Shown: piece by piece, positions 47,501 to 57,233 of the stretch | Layout of the letters: the number at the start of each line of letters is the position of its first letter | How positions within the stretch are numbered: position 1 is the stretch's first letter | Assembly: GCA_002104905.1 (NCBI GenBank) | Contig: MCFE01000179.1 | Span: 62,001-126,000, forward strand | Length of the DNA: 64,000 nucleotides | Direction: 5' to 3' | DNA from: Basidiobolus meristosporus CBS 931.73 | Lineage: Eukaryota > Basidiobolomycota > Basidiobolomycetes > Basidiobolales > Basidiobolaceae | Notes under the pieces: model-generated | Databases searched by the model: none | The model's input: only the letters and a program-made list of their open reading frames with translations | Told to the model about the DNA's origin: nothing | Position numbers and translations under genes: made by a program

Positions 47501-47832
47501 TGTTGTAAGAATTTGGAATTCCACCTAAATATTCACCTAACTTAGTCACTTAGATTATGACCCTCAAATCCTAGAGAATACTGACCAAATTCCTTGTTGG
47601 GATTTACTTGGAATATTTACCCAGGACATGAAAATTCTCAACGTTGTTCAATCAGTTCCAAGCTTTGCACACATGCTTTTGGGACCTTCCTAAAGCTATT
47701 CTACATGCTTGCTATACTAAAACTATGTAAAAGTATATATACTACTCTTACACTTAATAAATCATAAAGTGAAAACCACATAATCTACTTGTTCTTCCAA
47801 TCACTTCCAATATCTCCAAGTCTCTTACAACA
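47501..47832 (+). repeat. 3' LTR of copia D
   Basis: It is 332 bp, TGTTGTAAGA...TCTTACAACA, preceded by the purine tract GAGTGGGAG. It has a roughly 17-bp internal shortening relative to the 5' LTR. Confidence 0.95.
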
Positions 47833-47837
47833 CTTTC

Positions 47838-48189
47838 CACCACAGTGGCATAGTATAGAGCAGCCTCTGAGGCTACAAAAGAAGCAATGCAGCTAAGAAA
47901 GCTCTTTACCAAGTTATGTTGTGTGCAAAAGCCCCTGCTGCATTATTTCACAGTATAAAGGATGTATACCATCAGGTGGAAATCCGGCTTTGGGTACTGG
48001 AGTCCACCACAGTGGCATTGGAGATTGCTTCATATGGGAAGCTATTGAGAATAACTTGGTTGAGTTAGCTTACCATCCTGCAGACAAAATGAATGCGGAC
48101 ATATCTGCCAAACCATTGGCTAGAGACAAACTTGAATATCTTGGAACACAATGGAGGCTGGGTAATATGAATGTTCAGTCAAGTGGGAG
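47838..48189 (+). pseudogene. Copia E RNase H and element end (right part)
   Basis: After the CTTTC duplication, RNase H coding of the older element resumes: LSTT-A-Y-AA-EATKEAM near 47,837-47,890, then the ADI..KPLARDK motif near 48,098-48,130. The purine tract AAGTGGGAG precedes its 3' LTR. This part has more CpG and G+C than other family 1 copies. Confidence 0.85.
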
Positions 48190-48543
48190 TGTTGCAAAAT
48201 CTCATGGTTGCTCCCAAATATTTGCCAAACTTGGTCACTTGGAACATCACCTACAAATCTTTGAGAATTCCAACCAGATTCCTTGTTGGAGGCCACTCGG
48301 AATGTTTGAACCAAATCATCGGGTACCCAGAGCATGGAATTCCTCAACGTGGTCCAAGCAGCCCAGAACTTTGCACACATGCACTTGGGACCTTCCTTGG
48401 CATATTCTGCATGGGTTTTTTTTTTTGCCAAGACTGTGTAAAGGTGCGAATACCACTTTTATGTTCAGCAAATGATGAGGTGAGAACCACATAATCTACT
48501 TGCTCCCCCAACCACTTCCAACATCACCAAAACTGTTACGACC
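48190..48543 (+). repeat. 3' LTR of copia E, at the edge of the repeat block
   Basis: It starts TGTTGCAAAA and ends TTACGACC (family form TTACAACA). It aligns over its whole 354 bp with LTRs of A, C and D but keeps CpG at sites where they have TG or CA: 48,298-48,299, 48,320-48,321 and 48,539-48,540. The balanced-composition gene region begins immediately after it. Confidence 0.88.
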
Positions 48544-50040
48544 AGAGTGACCAGGCAGGGCCCATCACCTATGGGAATATTCATGGCAACATTGGCATTG
48601 ACCAAGGGGAGATGTTGATTATGTGGGTGTTCACCCCATAATATAGTGCGTGCAAAAGTGGCCTTGGTGATTGCGCACAATCTTGGCAAAAAAAAGGGGG
48701 GGTGGGAGATATGTGCCGAAGGGTGTAAAGAGCCTGTGGGCCTTTGGACAGACTTGAGATTCCCCGTGTCTTGGGTATATGCTATTCTGGTGATATGTCC
48801 CTGGCAAACCCAACTCTGACCATGCTGATAAAACCGCCAAAGTCATTTCGAGTGCCAGTGAGCTTGGTAGCAGGGGGGTACTTGGGCACCTGGTGTGCTG
48901 GGCCATGGGTAATCCGGGCTTGTCGCCAGGCAACAGAGCAGCTGCTGAGATCGGTGCATGTACCCTGAGAGGAAAAAATCAACAAAAGGCCAGCAGAACG
49001 CCATCATAACATCGGCTGAATCCCCAGTTTCTCTAAGCTTACCACTCTCCGCAACTCAGGTACCAGCCATTTGGCAGACAAGCAGACCCATTTTTCAGGA
49101 GGAGACCAGGCCAACTAGCCTTCCTACCGAATTCGCTGTTCCGCCACCCGCTACTTCCCCCGAAAATCGCAACAAACCATTTGAAGGAAAAACACCAGCT
49201 GAATGCCAGCAGATTGTCCGATGAATTCCAGGTTTGTGATCTTTCGTGGGGCGTGGAGTGGCCGATCCGGACAACGTTGCCCAGATTATGAGCCTTAGGT
49301 GACAAATTGATCAAAACCAACACGGCACCACCTGGAGCCATGACCAATGGCACGGTGGAATGAGTCTATTGAACGGGAACTTCAGACCAGGGGTGTTCCG
49401 TTCCGGGTAACGCGACATTCTTTACCGATGCCCGCCAGTTTTGTCGTGAGTGGACCTGAGGGGGGTCGGGAGCGATTCGGCCAGAAGTCGAGATCACCAT
49501 GTACTCGGAGTTGTGGGGGGGGGGGAGGGGTCCGACCGATTTGTTTGTGACGTGCCCCAAGTGGGAGAGGATGGATTCCTGATCCACTGAAGGCATTGGG
49601 GAAGATCGAGTATTGAGCACGGCCGCGTATGAAGCACAATGCTGCTGGGGAACGGATCGAGCTTCTCCGCCCCAAGGTCTACAAAGAATGGGATTCCCTG
49701 GCGATAGGTTCCGTGGGGGGGACATGCCTCGAGATGCTTCAAGTCCCCAACCCTGTCTGCCCAGTCAGATCTGGGGAAAATGGCTGGTCCTCAAATTTGG
49801 CATTGGTCCTGGGTGGGGTACACGGATGGCTGGGCGGAGTGGGAGCGTCCCTGACTGACCACCAATCATTCATACAACTTAATACACACTAGTTGTATGA
49901 GCGCCGGTACTACTCGGTTCACAGATGGTATTCCCAGTTGGAGGGAACAGTAGAACCAGATGTGATGGCCAAAAGGCTCGGGAATGGGTTCTACCATATA
50001 TTTATTAATGAAGCACGGAGTGAACAGCGTGTGCACATCT
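48544..50040. other. Intergenic region at the repeat/gene boundary
   Basis: No gene was recognised. The sequence is GC-balanced with frequent CpG, and has poly-G runs at 48,696-48,702 and 49,515-49,525. Overlapping open frames of 60-120 codons occur on both strands (for example 48,958-49,224 and 49,366-49,725), but none has a recognisable domain and all overlap on opposite strands, as expected by chance at this GC content. It contains the 3' flank of the tyrosinase gene. Confidence 0.6.
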
Positions 50041-51846
50041 CTAGTAATGATAATTGACCTTCTGGCCATGTGGTAGATATTTGGCTGGGTTAAATCCGAA
50101 TCCTTTGGACGAAAAGAAGCCCGGGGTAAAGAAGCTCTTCGCATTGAAGAATCGGTTCCCACCATCGTGCTCTACGTCAAATGTGGTTTTGGAATAGTTC
50201 TTCACCTCCTCTATTGGGATCTTGAAGTAGTTATCACGTACATACTTCCTAGTGAATTGGGCCGCTTCGTCGATGGTCTTTTTCCATTTGGCGGGACAGA
50301 TGGGCGATACGTAGCCTTCATTCTGGTTCAACTGCTCGATGGCGGAAGCATGGCGTGCCTCAGCCTTTCGTACTTTAGACCTGTCGAAACCCATCATCTT
50401 GATCCATTTTTCCGTTAGTGGTCCTGGTCTGCGGAGCTTGTATTTACTGGGTGAGGTTTTGTCCTCGGCAGCAACCTTTCGAGTGGGCTCGGTGTAGACA
50501 TGTTCATTAGGCTCTCCCTCCAAGCCGTGACTGGTAAATAGGTCCTGAACCTTCGAAGAGCTCTCCGATGCAGGGTCCGCCTGTGGCGCAGAATTGATCT
50601 GTGATGAAACCTGGTCATTGGTTACTTCAGGCTGAACTATGGCTGAAGGCTCAAGAGTCGTTTGACCGTTATCGATCTTCCCCTCCAACCCTTCTGGCCA
50701 ATCGAAGTCAACGGTTGAACGACGCTGGAGCACATTTTTGTCCTCTGATTCGACGACTTGTTCCTCTTCGGCATCGCCAAGCGCACTGATATTGTCACTA
50801 GGTGATTCGGAATACCTGTAGCACAGCTTCTTTGTATCCAACATCTGGCCCACATTCCCGGTGAGTCCGGGAAAACGATCTCTGAGGGAGCCGTGCTGAC
50901 CTCCCCAGGTGGTTGGGTAGTCACTAGCAACCTCTGGATGCTGCAACTGCCACCTTTCCCATATCCGATCAACAAAGGCGTGGTGCATCCAGAAGAACGG
51001 GCTAAACAAGATGAATCAATCACTGAGTATTCGTAGGAGATCTGTGGCAAATACTTACTCTTGGGCACTCCAGTGCTCTGACATGTCTCCACCGATCCCA
51101 GTGTGAACATTCCCGTGAGGGTCAACCTCAATCAAGGCCCTTAAGTCTTCGTGCGTCTTGGCCAGTTTAATATCACGATTGATCAGCTCTGGAGCCACAA
51201 AAGGCTCGATCTTGTCTCCGTTACTGAACTCTCTCTTCAGGCACCTTCTAGCGTTGATGGTGGGATCAACGATCGTCCAATTTTGGAACGGCCCGTCAAT
51301 ACATCTATCGACTTTGCGACCGTTTCCACCAAACCACGAGAATGCCACGGAGTCTTGCGGATCTTGAGAATCCAGTGACCAGTCCTACGATGAAAATGCA
51401 AAGCGTTAAGTCATCTAGCGCCGAATGCATCCCAAAGGGATTCCAGAAAGCTTGAGAAACGCTACCCAGTACGGGATGGTGACTTCGGGGTCGACCTCCC
51501 TGATGGCGACCTCGAAATCGTAGAGGAATTTGCGATGCCAAGGGAAAAACATTGGGTTGTTGTGGATCAACTCAAATACTTGTGCATGTATATTGGCCAC
51601 CCTCTCGTAACTCCCACTTCTTTTCATTTTCTGCAAGGCAGTGATGAATTGCTGTCTCTCCTTGTCACTCAACTGGCGGATCTCACGTCGAGCGCGGATC
51701 AAGTCACACTTTGGTAAGGTGAAGCTTTTTCCTGTGGATGCCGGAGTCTTCGCCTGCTGCCTTCCTTGGGCCCCTTGACTATTCACCACTTCATTGGAGC
51801 AGGTAAGTAGAAGGGTTAGTGCAAAGATAATTGGTATGGTTCGCAT
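50041..51846 (-). CDS. Secreted tyrosinase (type-3 copper phenol oxidase)
   Basis: This enzyme hydroxylates monophenols and oxidises diphenols to quinones for melanin-type pigment. Three exons (51,846-51,466; 51,384-51,059; 51,001-50,041) join in frame across GT-AG introns of 81 and 57 bp to give 555 residues. Residues 1-23 look like a signal peptide (IIFALTLLL core). Copper site A: H87, H95 and H104 in IHAQVFELIHNNPMFFPWH, with TIPYWDWS at the first junction. Copper site B: H217 and H221 (HGNVH) and H243 in DPFFWMHHAFVD, where the Asp codon is formed across intron 2. Residues 290 onward are a charged, disordered stretch, then a C-terminal extension with PLTEKWIKMMGFD and a tail ending NYHY. 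In other fungi such extensions are cleaved on activation; that is inferred here. Confidence 0.93.
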
Positions 51847-51948
51847 TGCTAGCTAGGCCCGGGCAAAACCAGAGTGACTGGAGAGAAAGGGGTTGGGAAG
51901 GAGGAGAGGGAGGGAGCGAGGCGACGCCTCCGGAATGAGTCTGGGGTG

Positions 51949-51956
51949 TTTATATA
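51949..51956 (-). promoter_or_regulatory. TATA box of the tyrosinase gene
   Basis: TATATAAA on the minus strand lies about 100 bp upstream of the tyrosinase ATG (51,846), a normal core-promoter distance in fungi. The leader between them is rich in CT on the coding strand. Confidence 0.55.
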
Positions 51957-52430
51957 GCTCCACCCATTCTGAAACTGCCCTCTCCAAGGCACTTGAGGGA
52001 TTTATGATCCTATCGAGTGACGCGAGAAGATTATGAAACGTTTCATGACTCCTCATCTTCAACGTGGATAAACTAGCGATCTAGACGAAACCTTATGTTA
52101 CAATTCACTGGCAACGATGCCTTGGTGAGAGGTCGGGCATGACATGCGTACAACCTCTCCCACGACCACAGCATGATCGACGAGTTTGAAAATCAGAAGA
52201 CTCACTTCGCATACGGAAGCCTATGGACCTTCCGGATTGGTTTGGCAGGTTCGATGTGGGATATGTGACTTTTGAACACCTATTTAGGATCGGCACGTCG
52301 CGGTTGGAACAGTGCAGAAGCGCGAGGGATTTATTGGATTCAACAGATGCAACAGATGCAAAATACTCAAATTTACAAGGATAGAGGATTCATCTGGATA
52401 CTGATTGGATGGTGTGCACAGAAGGGAAAT

Positions 52431-52721
52431 CTAAAGCAACTGGTATGTAATCACACTGCCAGCTAGGATAACCACGCCGGCAGAATATGTGGAACGGTCA
52501 CCGGAGTTCCCGAGAATCCCCTCCGTAGCGTTTCTAACATTGGAGGGGACCGCACCAATACCCGAGGTCACTCGGTTCCAAATACTAGGGAGCACTCCTT
52601 GAGAAGTGGCCGTTGGGGTTGAGGTGGTGAGGCCAGTGGTGGTGGCGGCCGGCGCGGTTGTCTGGGACAGGCTATCAGATGCCAGTAAAGTAGCAACCAG
52701 GGGGATCCACTGAAGTTTCAT
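52431..52721 (-). CDS. Small secreted Ser/Thr-rich protein, putative GPI anchor
   Basis: The 96-residue protein starts MKLQWIPLVATLLASDS, a good signal peptide. A Thr/Ser/Pro/Ala-rich segment follows (TTAPAATTTGLTTSTPTA), suited to O-glycosylation. The C-terminus has a small-residue region (GNSGDRSTYS) and a hydrophobic tail (AGVVILAGSVITYQLL), the layout of a GPI-attachment signal. An N-glycosylation site NAT is present near residue 62. A frame-compatible ATG nine codons upstream (52,748) is rejected because it falls about 15 bp from the TATA box, before the expected transcription start. No family was recognised; a cell-wall or surface role is inferred. Confidence 0.6.
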   Translation of the reverse strand: MKLQWIPLVATLLASDSLSQTTAPAATTTGLTTSTPTATSQGVLPSIWNRVTSGIGAVPSNVRNATEGILGNSGDRSTYSAGVVILAGSVITYQLL

Positions 52722-52762
52722 GATGGAGGCGTATGTTGGAAGTGCCACTGGTTACCGTGCTC

Positions 52763-52771
52763 TTTTTTATA
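52763..52771 (-). promoter_or_regulatory. TATA box of the small secreted protein gene
   Basis: TATAAAAAA on the minus strand lies 42 bp upstream of the chosen ATG at 52,721. The spacing fits transcription starting just before that ATG and supports the shorter protein. Confidence 0.55.
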
Positions 52772-54009
52772 CGCTGTCGTTGCATAAGCAAGGATGCGCG
52801 AAATCGACTCTTCGCATGAGTAAGAGGGTCATGGGTTTGTCACCCAAGCCCAAAATAGCACTTGTTGGATGCAGCAATCAACCATGATGCAAATGAACAA
52901 GCACGTTGGGCCCGCAATATTGATCGTCAATACCGGGGTGTTCCCTATTCTGTGAGCTCACCGTCCTCAGCGAACTTCCATCGTGTCGTGCACCCAATCA
53001 CCTGATGGGAATGATCATCAACACGCTGGCTTGGCTGAGCCGAATTTTAGATGAGAGCCACACGAATTCTTGGTGAGAATCGAGTCGCTCCCAATGCTGA
53101 CATCAAACAACCAATGAACACTTGGTGGGACAACATTTACAAAGTCTATTGCCGCCCATCAACAAACAGGTCATACGGGTCGATTAGCTCGGACGCTGGA
53201 GCTGGCGGCATCAGGAGCCTCAACCCATGGCTCCGACTTCACTGGATCGCTTGGATTGCAAGATCCGTGCTTTTCGTTCAGCCAACTGACTCTTGGCAAA
53301 GGCCTGTGATGCGTTTAACTGCTAACCTAGCCATCAGTTGTATCGATTTCATAGCAAGGACTCACCTCACGTAATCTTGGCGCCGGCCGATATGAAGCGG
53401 GTGTAAGGATCCACACATGAATTACCAATGATGCTAAACTACTATTCTTGTTGTTTCGAGTCAATGCCACATGAGTAACCATGGCCCTGCGACTGATTGG
53501 GAATGCATTTACACAAATTCTCCTACAGATCGTCAATGGGCTTCCTCACAATTCCCGGTGGAGAAATATGCATGCAGCATGACAACTTCCCCCATACACC
53601 ATATCGATCGAGATCGGTTTCGAAAGTACGATGTGGTTTTATTTGAACAATGCATACATCTTGAATCTCCACAGCTTTGATAGTTGCAAGAGCAAGACTG
53701 TCAGCTGGGGCAAACACAAACGGATGAAAGCAATATATATTTTCAAACAAGGGAGGCAGTTAAAGGTCCGTATCGGAGCCACTAGGACCAGCTTCTAGGT
53801 TAGCACGACTCCGATAGATCTTCGCAACCTTTGGGTTCATGAGTATATCAAAGTATTTACATGTGATGAGCAAAAGCAATTCGTCGATTGATTGTAATCG
53901 GGCACTTGTCCCGTGTGCATACAGACGCGGTTTGGGAGCATCCGTCGTATGGGTATCTCTCCGAAACATGATGGCGCAAGTGCGTTCCGAAAGTGCTACA
54001 CTCCGAGAT
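52772..54009. other. Intergenic region, no gene seen
   Basis: About 1.2 kb with normal CpG and no recognisable coding sequence. Open frames at 53,051-53,374, 53,327-53,536 and 53,839-54,138 overlap each other or the phosphatase gene in other frames and have no domain. The region would hold the 3' flank of the phosphatase gene and the upstream sequence of the small secreted protein gene. Confidence 0.6.
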
Positions 54010-54858
54010 TTATATGCACAGCGCGGATTTTTTCCGGTCTGGTTGCATCTGCTGGAAGTGTACGGAGTCAGAGGATTCCTTCTTCCCCGAAGGAGCCAGC
54101 TGGAGCGACTTCTCCAGCTCAACGAGTTGACATATTAGACTCATGTTGGGGGATATTGAGCCGCTTCGCGATTTCACATAATCGTAGGCCTCATTGACTC
54201 CTAATCGCTGGGCGCGCATCACATAGGCGATAATAAGGCTGGCAGAACGTGATACGCCAAGCTGGCAGTGGACAAGAATTCCAAGTTTTTTGGAGCGAGC
54301 TTCATCAATGAATGAGAAAGCATCGTGCAGCGACGCTAGAATGTTCTCTTCGTTATGGCCCCAGGCGAGATTTTTGTATCGAAGCGTCCTGGATGAAGTC
54401 TCGGAGGGTTTATGGTCCATATCTAGTTGGATTGTATGTGATACTATTGAAGGAGTAGTGGGTGAAGCTATCCCATTGATGTACGGGGAATGGGTCTCTT
54501 TCGCCACGTTGAGGATGTAATGAATATTATTTGCAACCAGCATCTCCTTGTCTTGGGCATTCTTCTCGCAACCAAGAAACAGGTAGGGTAAAACGCAGGC
54601 CGGGCCAGATTCGTAGGAGCTCTTTTTGCACGGGCTGACATCGTCCTCGGACAATTGCACGTCAGTGAACCGCTGTGCGATCGAGGTCATCGGTGTTTTC
54701 GGGCATGGCCCGCCTGTCGCATCGTTTAAGCCACAGCCGTTAGGGACAACAAGAGAAAGATTCTTCGAGTTTCTTTTCTTGCTTGACAACGAGCGTTTCT
54801 CTGCGAGTGAAGGGAACGAAGAGTGGGAAAGAGCACGATTAGAGAAAGCGAGAGTCAT
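54010..54858 (-). CDS. Dual-specificity protein phosphatase (MAP-kinase phosphatase-like)
   Basis: A single open frame of 282 residues. The phosphatase domain covers about residues 87-253: it opens with the strand VLPYLFLG, has the candidate general-acid region QLDMDH (D146/D148), and carries the signature HCQLGVSRSAS with nucleophile C198 and phosphate-binding R204, followed by the AYVMR helix. The enzyme removes phosphate from Tyr and Ser/Thr, typically on the MAPK activation loop. The N-terminus has a basic cluster followed by alternating Leu (KKRNSKNLSL, residues 27-36) that fits a MAPK docking motif; this supports an Msg5-like role but is inference. No intron is needed. The start at 54,858 is the first in-frame ATG. 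Confidence 0.9.
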   Translation of the reverse strand: MTLAFSNRALSHSSFPSLAEKRSLSSKKRNSKNLSLVVPNGCGLNDATGGPCPKTPMTSIAQRFTDVQLSEDDVSPCKKSSYESGPACVLPYLFLGCEKNAQDKEMLVANNIHYILNVAKETHSPYINGIASPTTPSIVSHTIQLDMDHKPSETSSRTLRYKNLAWGHNEENILASLHDAFSFIDEARSKKLGILVHCQLGVSRSASLIIAYVMRAQRLGVNEAYDYVKSRSGSISPNMSLICQLVELEKSLQLAPSGKKESSDSVHFQQMQPDRKKSALCI

Positions 54859-57233
54859 ATGATTTGGTACACAAGGGATATATCTAAAGGTAAAGAATAA
54901 ACAAGAAAGATGTTTCTATGGGAGTAGAATCAACCGGCTGGTTAAATCAAAAAGGTTATTTTAGGAAAGGTGGATGTATACAAGGTAAGAGAGCAAATAT
55001 ACAATTACGTGTGGTGGCCTTTAGGGAGAGGGGCTACTTATATGCCGAATCATCACGTGAGCGCCCGTCGGCACAGGCTTCAGGTATGGAGGATTAATTT
55101 TAGATAGCAGAGATTCAGAGATTCAGAACCAGTGAATGCAGGTTGGCTACGTCTAGTCCATTGGAAACGATCGAGATGAACACTGATTTTCAAGCGCTGC
55201 TGAATGTCGCCCATCAATAAATCGGATTCACCAGTTGTACAAACAATATCATTCTCTATATGGCTCTTTGTTTTAAAGGCGAAGACACTGAATTTCATTG
55301 GTACATCATTTAACCAAGTGCCATCATTTAGTGGATGATTCAAGTCCAAGAATTTATCTTAATTTCAAGCACCAATCCCCGTGCGGAGCAATTTCGCCTT
55401 GTGCTCCCCGACTTATCCCCTGTCTTCTCGTGTCTTACTCAATTGATTCATGTCTCAGCTCTCCTTTTGCGTGCATGCCTATTGACCATTCTGTTAGCTA
55501 TCTTTGGTAAACTCTAATATGATCCACCCATATCGGTCACACAATATATATAGTATAATGTCATCCAAGTATCGCAGCTCTTAACTGACTGGTCCGGAAA
55601 GCTGTCCTATATCTACCCAATATGGCTGGGTTTTTTCCGTTACAATGATGAGAATGATGGACTGAATAGCCATCAGCCACCTCGCAATCATAATCAATAT
55701 CACAATCACCATCCTAATCACAACCGATATCATCTCCAAATGCATACAATATATGCGCATACAGTTGGAGTTGACGGTGTGAAAATGTATCAAGCCTGGC
55801 AACACAGGTTTCATAGGATACCATTGTCCGTTCCCACTTTAGCGAAGAGCAACGTGCACTCGTGCCAGACAGCGTTTGCTTTGAGAACATCGATATTGGT
55901 TTCTAAATGGAACGTAGTCTCGACAGCAGTCGTCCTAGTTGTTGGCAAATGAAATTATCCTGGGCAGTCTAGACCGTTTGACTCTAGCCAAATTGCAACC
56001 CTCCAGTGAATCAACCGTGCTGAGGTCTAATCATTTCCAACGAATTTCTACCCTGGCAATATGGGTGGAATTTCCATTCTCATTTCTTCCATGTGGAGGA
56101 TTGGCTGAAGAAGAACTGTATCCATTGGCCGAAAATTCTCGACGAAATTCTTATCCAAGGGATTGGGTTGAGCGGGTTACCATTCGAATCTGGCTCGGAA
56201 TATGTAACCATCCCCATGTGACACCAGTCTCAAAATATCGCAATCTGCTAGGCATTTCGAAAATTAACACTAATATGGCTCCAGTGTGAGGATTGACACT
56301 TTATGCAGCCGAAGGCATCGTAAACCCGTATTTTCAGGAACAATATCGATCACTTGCACCATGATCGATGAAACCAGCGGCATTCACAACATACAGACCG
56401 GATTGCCAACCGCCAGAGCGCCAATGAGTCTCCCCGCTGACGTGCTTCTGACTGTTGTCGTTATGTGCGAAGTATTTTTCTGTGTTGTTTCACCGCACAA
56501 GTAGAAAGGCTATTTCTAGATCTAGCAGATGTATCATGATCCAATTAATCACCCATTTCTGCATGAGACAAAGAGGTCACCTCAAGGATTCTTGGAATTC
56601 GCAAACACAAACCTGGCGAAACACCTCGTTTCTAAAGGCCAATGCCCGTTGGTTGTGATTTCGTCAACTCATTAGATAGCGGTCGTATCGTTCGTTCAGC
56701 GAGATTCGGGTTTATTTCTTTAGGATTGATTCAGTGGTGCCATTGTAGGCCCCCCTCCCAGATTGCCCACCGTAATCTCATCGTATTCAGTAAGGCGACG
56801 AGGGATCATTCGAATTGGCAGTTCCCTTGTGAATGATGTCAATCAAGGGTGTCGGCATTGACACAAGGCTCATATTTATCATTATGAAGCATATTAAAAA
56901 ACCATCCCACAGGGAAAATCGTGTTTACCACACCCCACGTTCGAGCGGTGAAAATGCGATCCACTGCCATTGTTTGTGATCCGGATCACCCATCCATCCG
57001 CTGCATGCTGCTGGTGATGGATTACAGTTACACTTTCGCTAGTTTATCGAGATGACATGCGTATAGTGGGGATATGAAGGGGCCAAGATGGATCTGAGTG
57101 GTGTGATGTTTAATGATAAGGCCGAGCATTTCTCGACAAGACTCCTTTTCAAAGATATTAAGCGAGACAGAGGTGGTAGGAAGATAAAGGGGGGGGGGTA
57201 ACGGATGCGCCCAAACCCTGATTCCATCAAGGT
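54859..57233. other. Intergenic region, no gene seen
   Basis: About 2.4 kb between the phosphatase start and the myotubularin stop. Short open frames (55,080-55,349 minus; 55,581-55,814 minus; 55,939-56,289 plus) have no recognisable domain and no clear splice continuation. A run of ten G at 57,189-57,198 lies just past the myotubularin stop codon. A small unrecognised gene cannot be excluded. Confidence 0.55.

Larger units (their letters stand above)
43723..47832 (+). mobile_element. Ty1/copia retrotransposon D (family 1), nested in E
   Basis: LTRs are 43,723-44,071 and 47,501-47,832, with an exact 5-bp target duplication CTTTC at 43,718-43,722 and 47,833-47,837. The 3' LTR has perfect inverted ends TGTTGTAAGA and TCTTACAACA. 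Gag, protease, integrase, reverse transcriptase and RNase H are present. Two internal deletions relative to A remove most of the integrase core (at about 45,670) and part of the reverse transcriptase thumb (at about 46,930). It is defective. Confidence 0.96.

Noticed and set aside
49366-49725. 119-codon minus-strand frame
   Set aside because: Two other frames cover the same bases on the same strand; no start context, domain or splice continuation was seen.
52722-52748. Upstream ATG for the small secreted protein
   Set aside because: It sits about 15 bp from the TATA box and would put nine polar/neutral residues before a good signal peptide.
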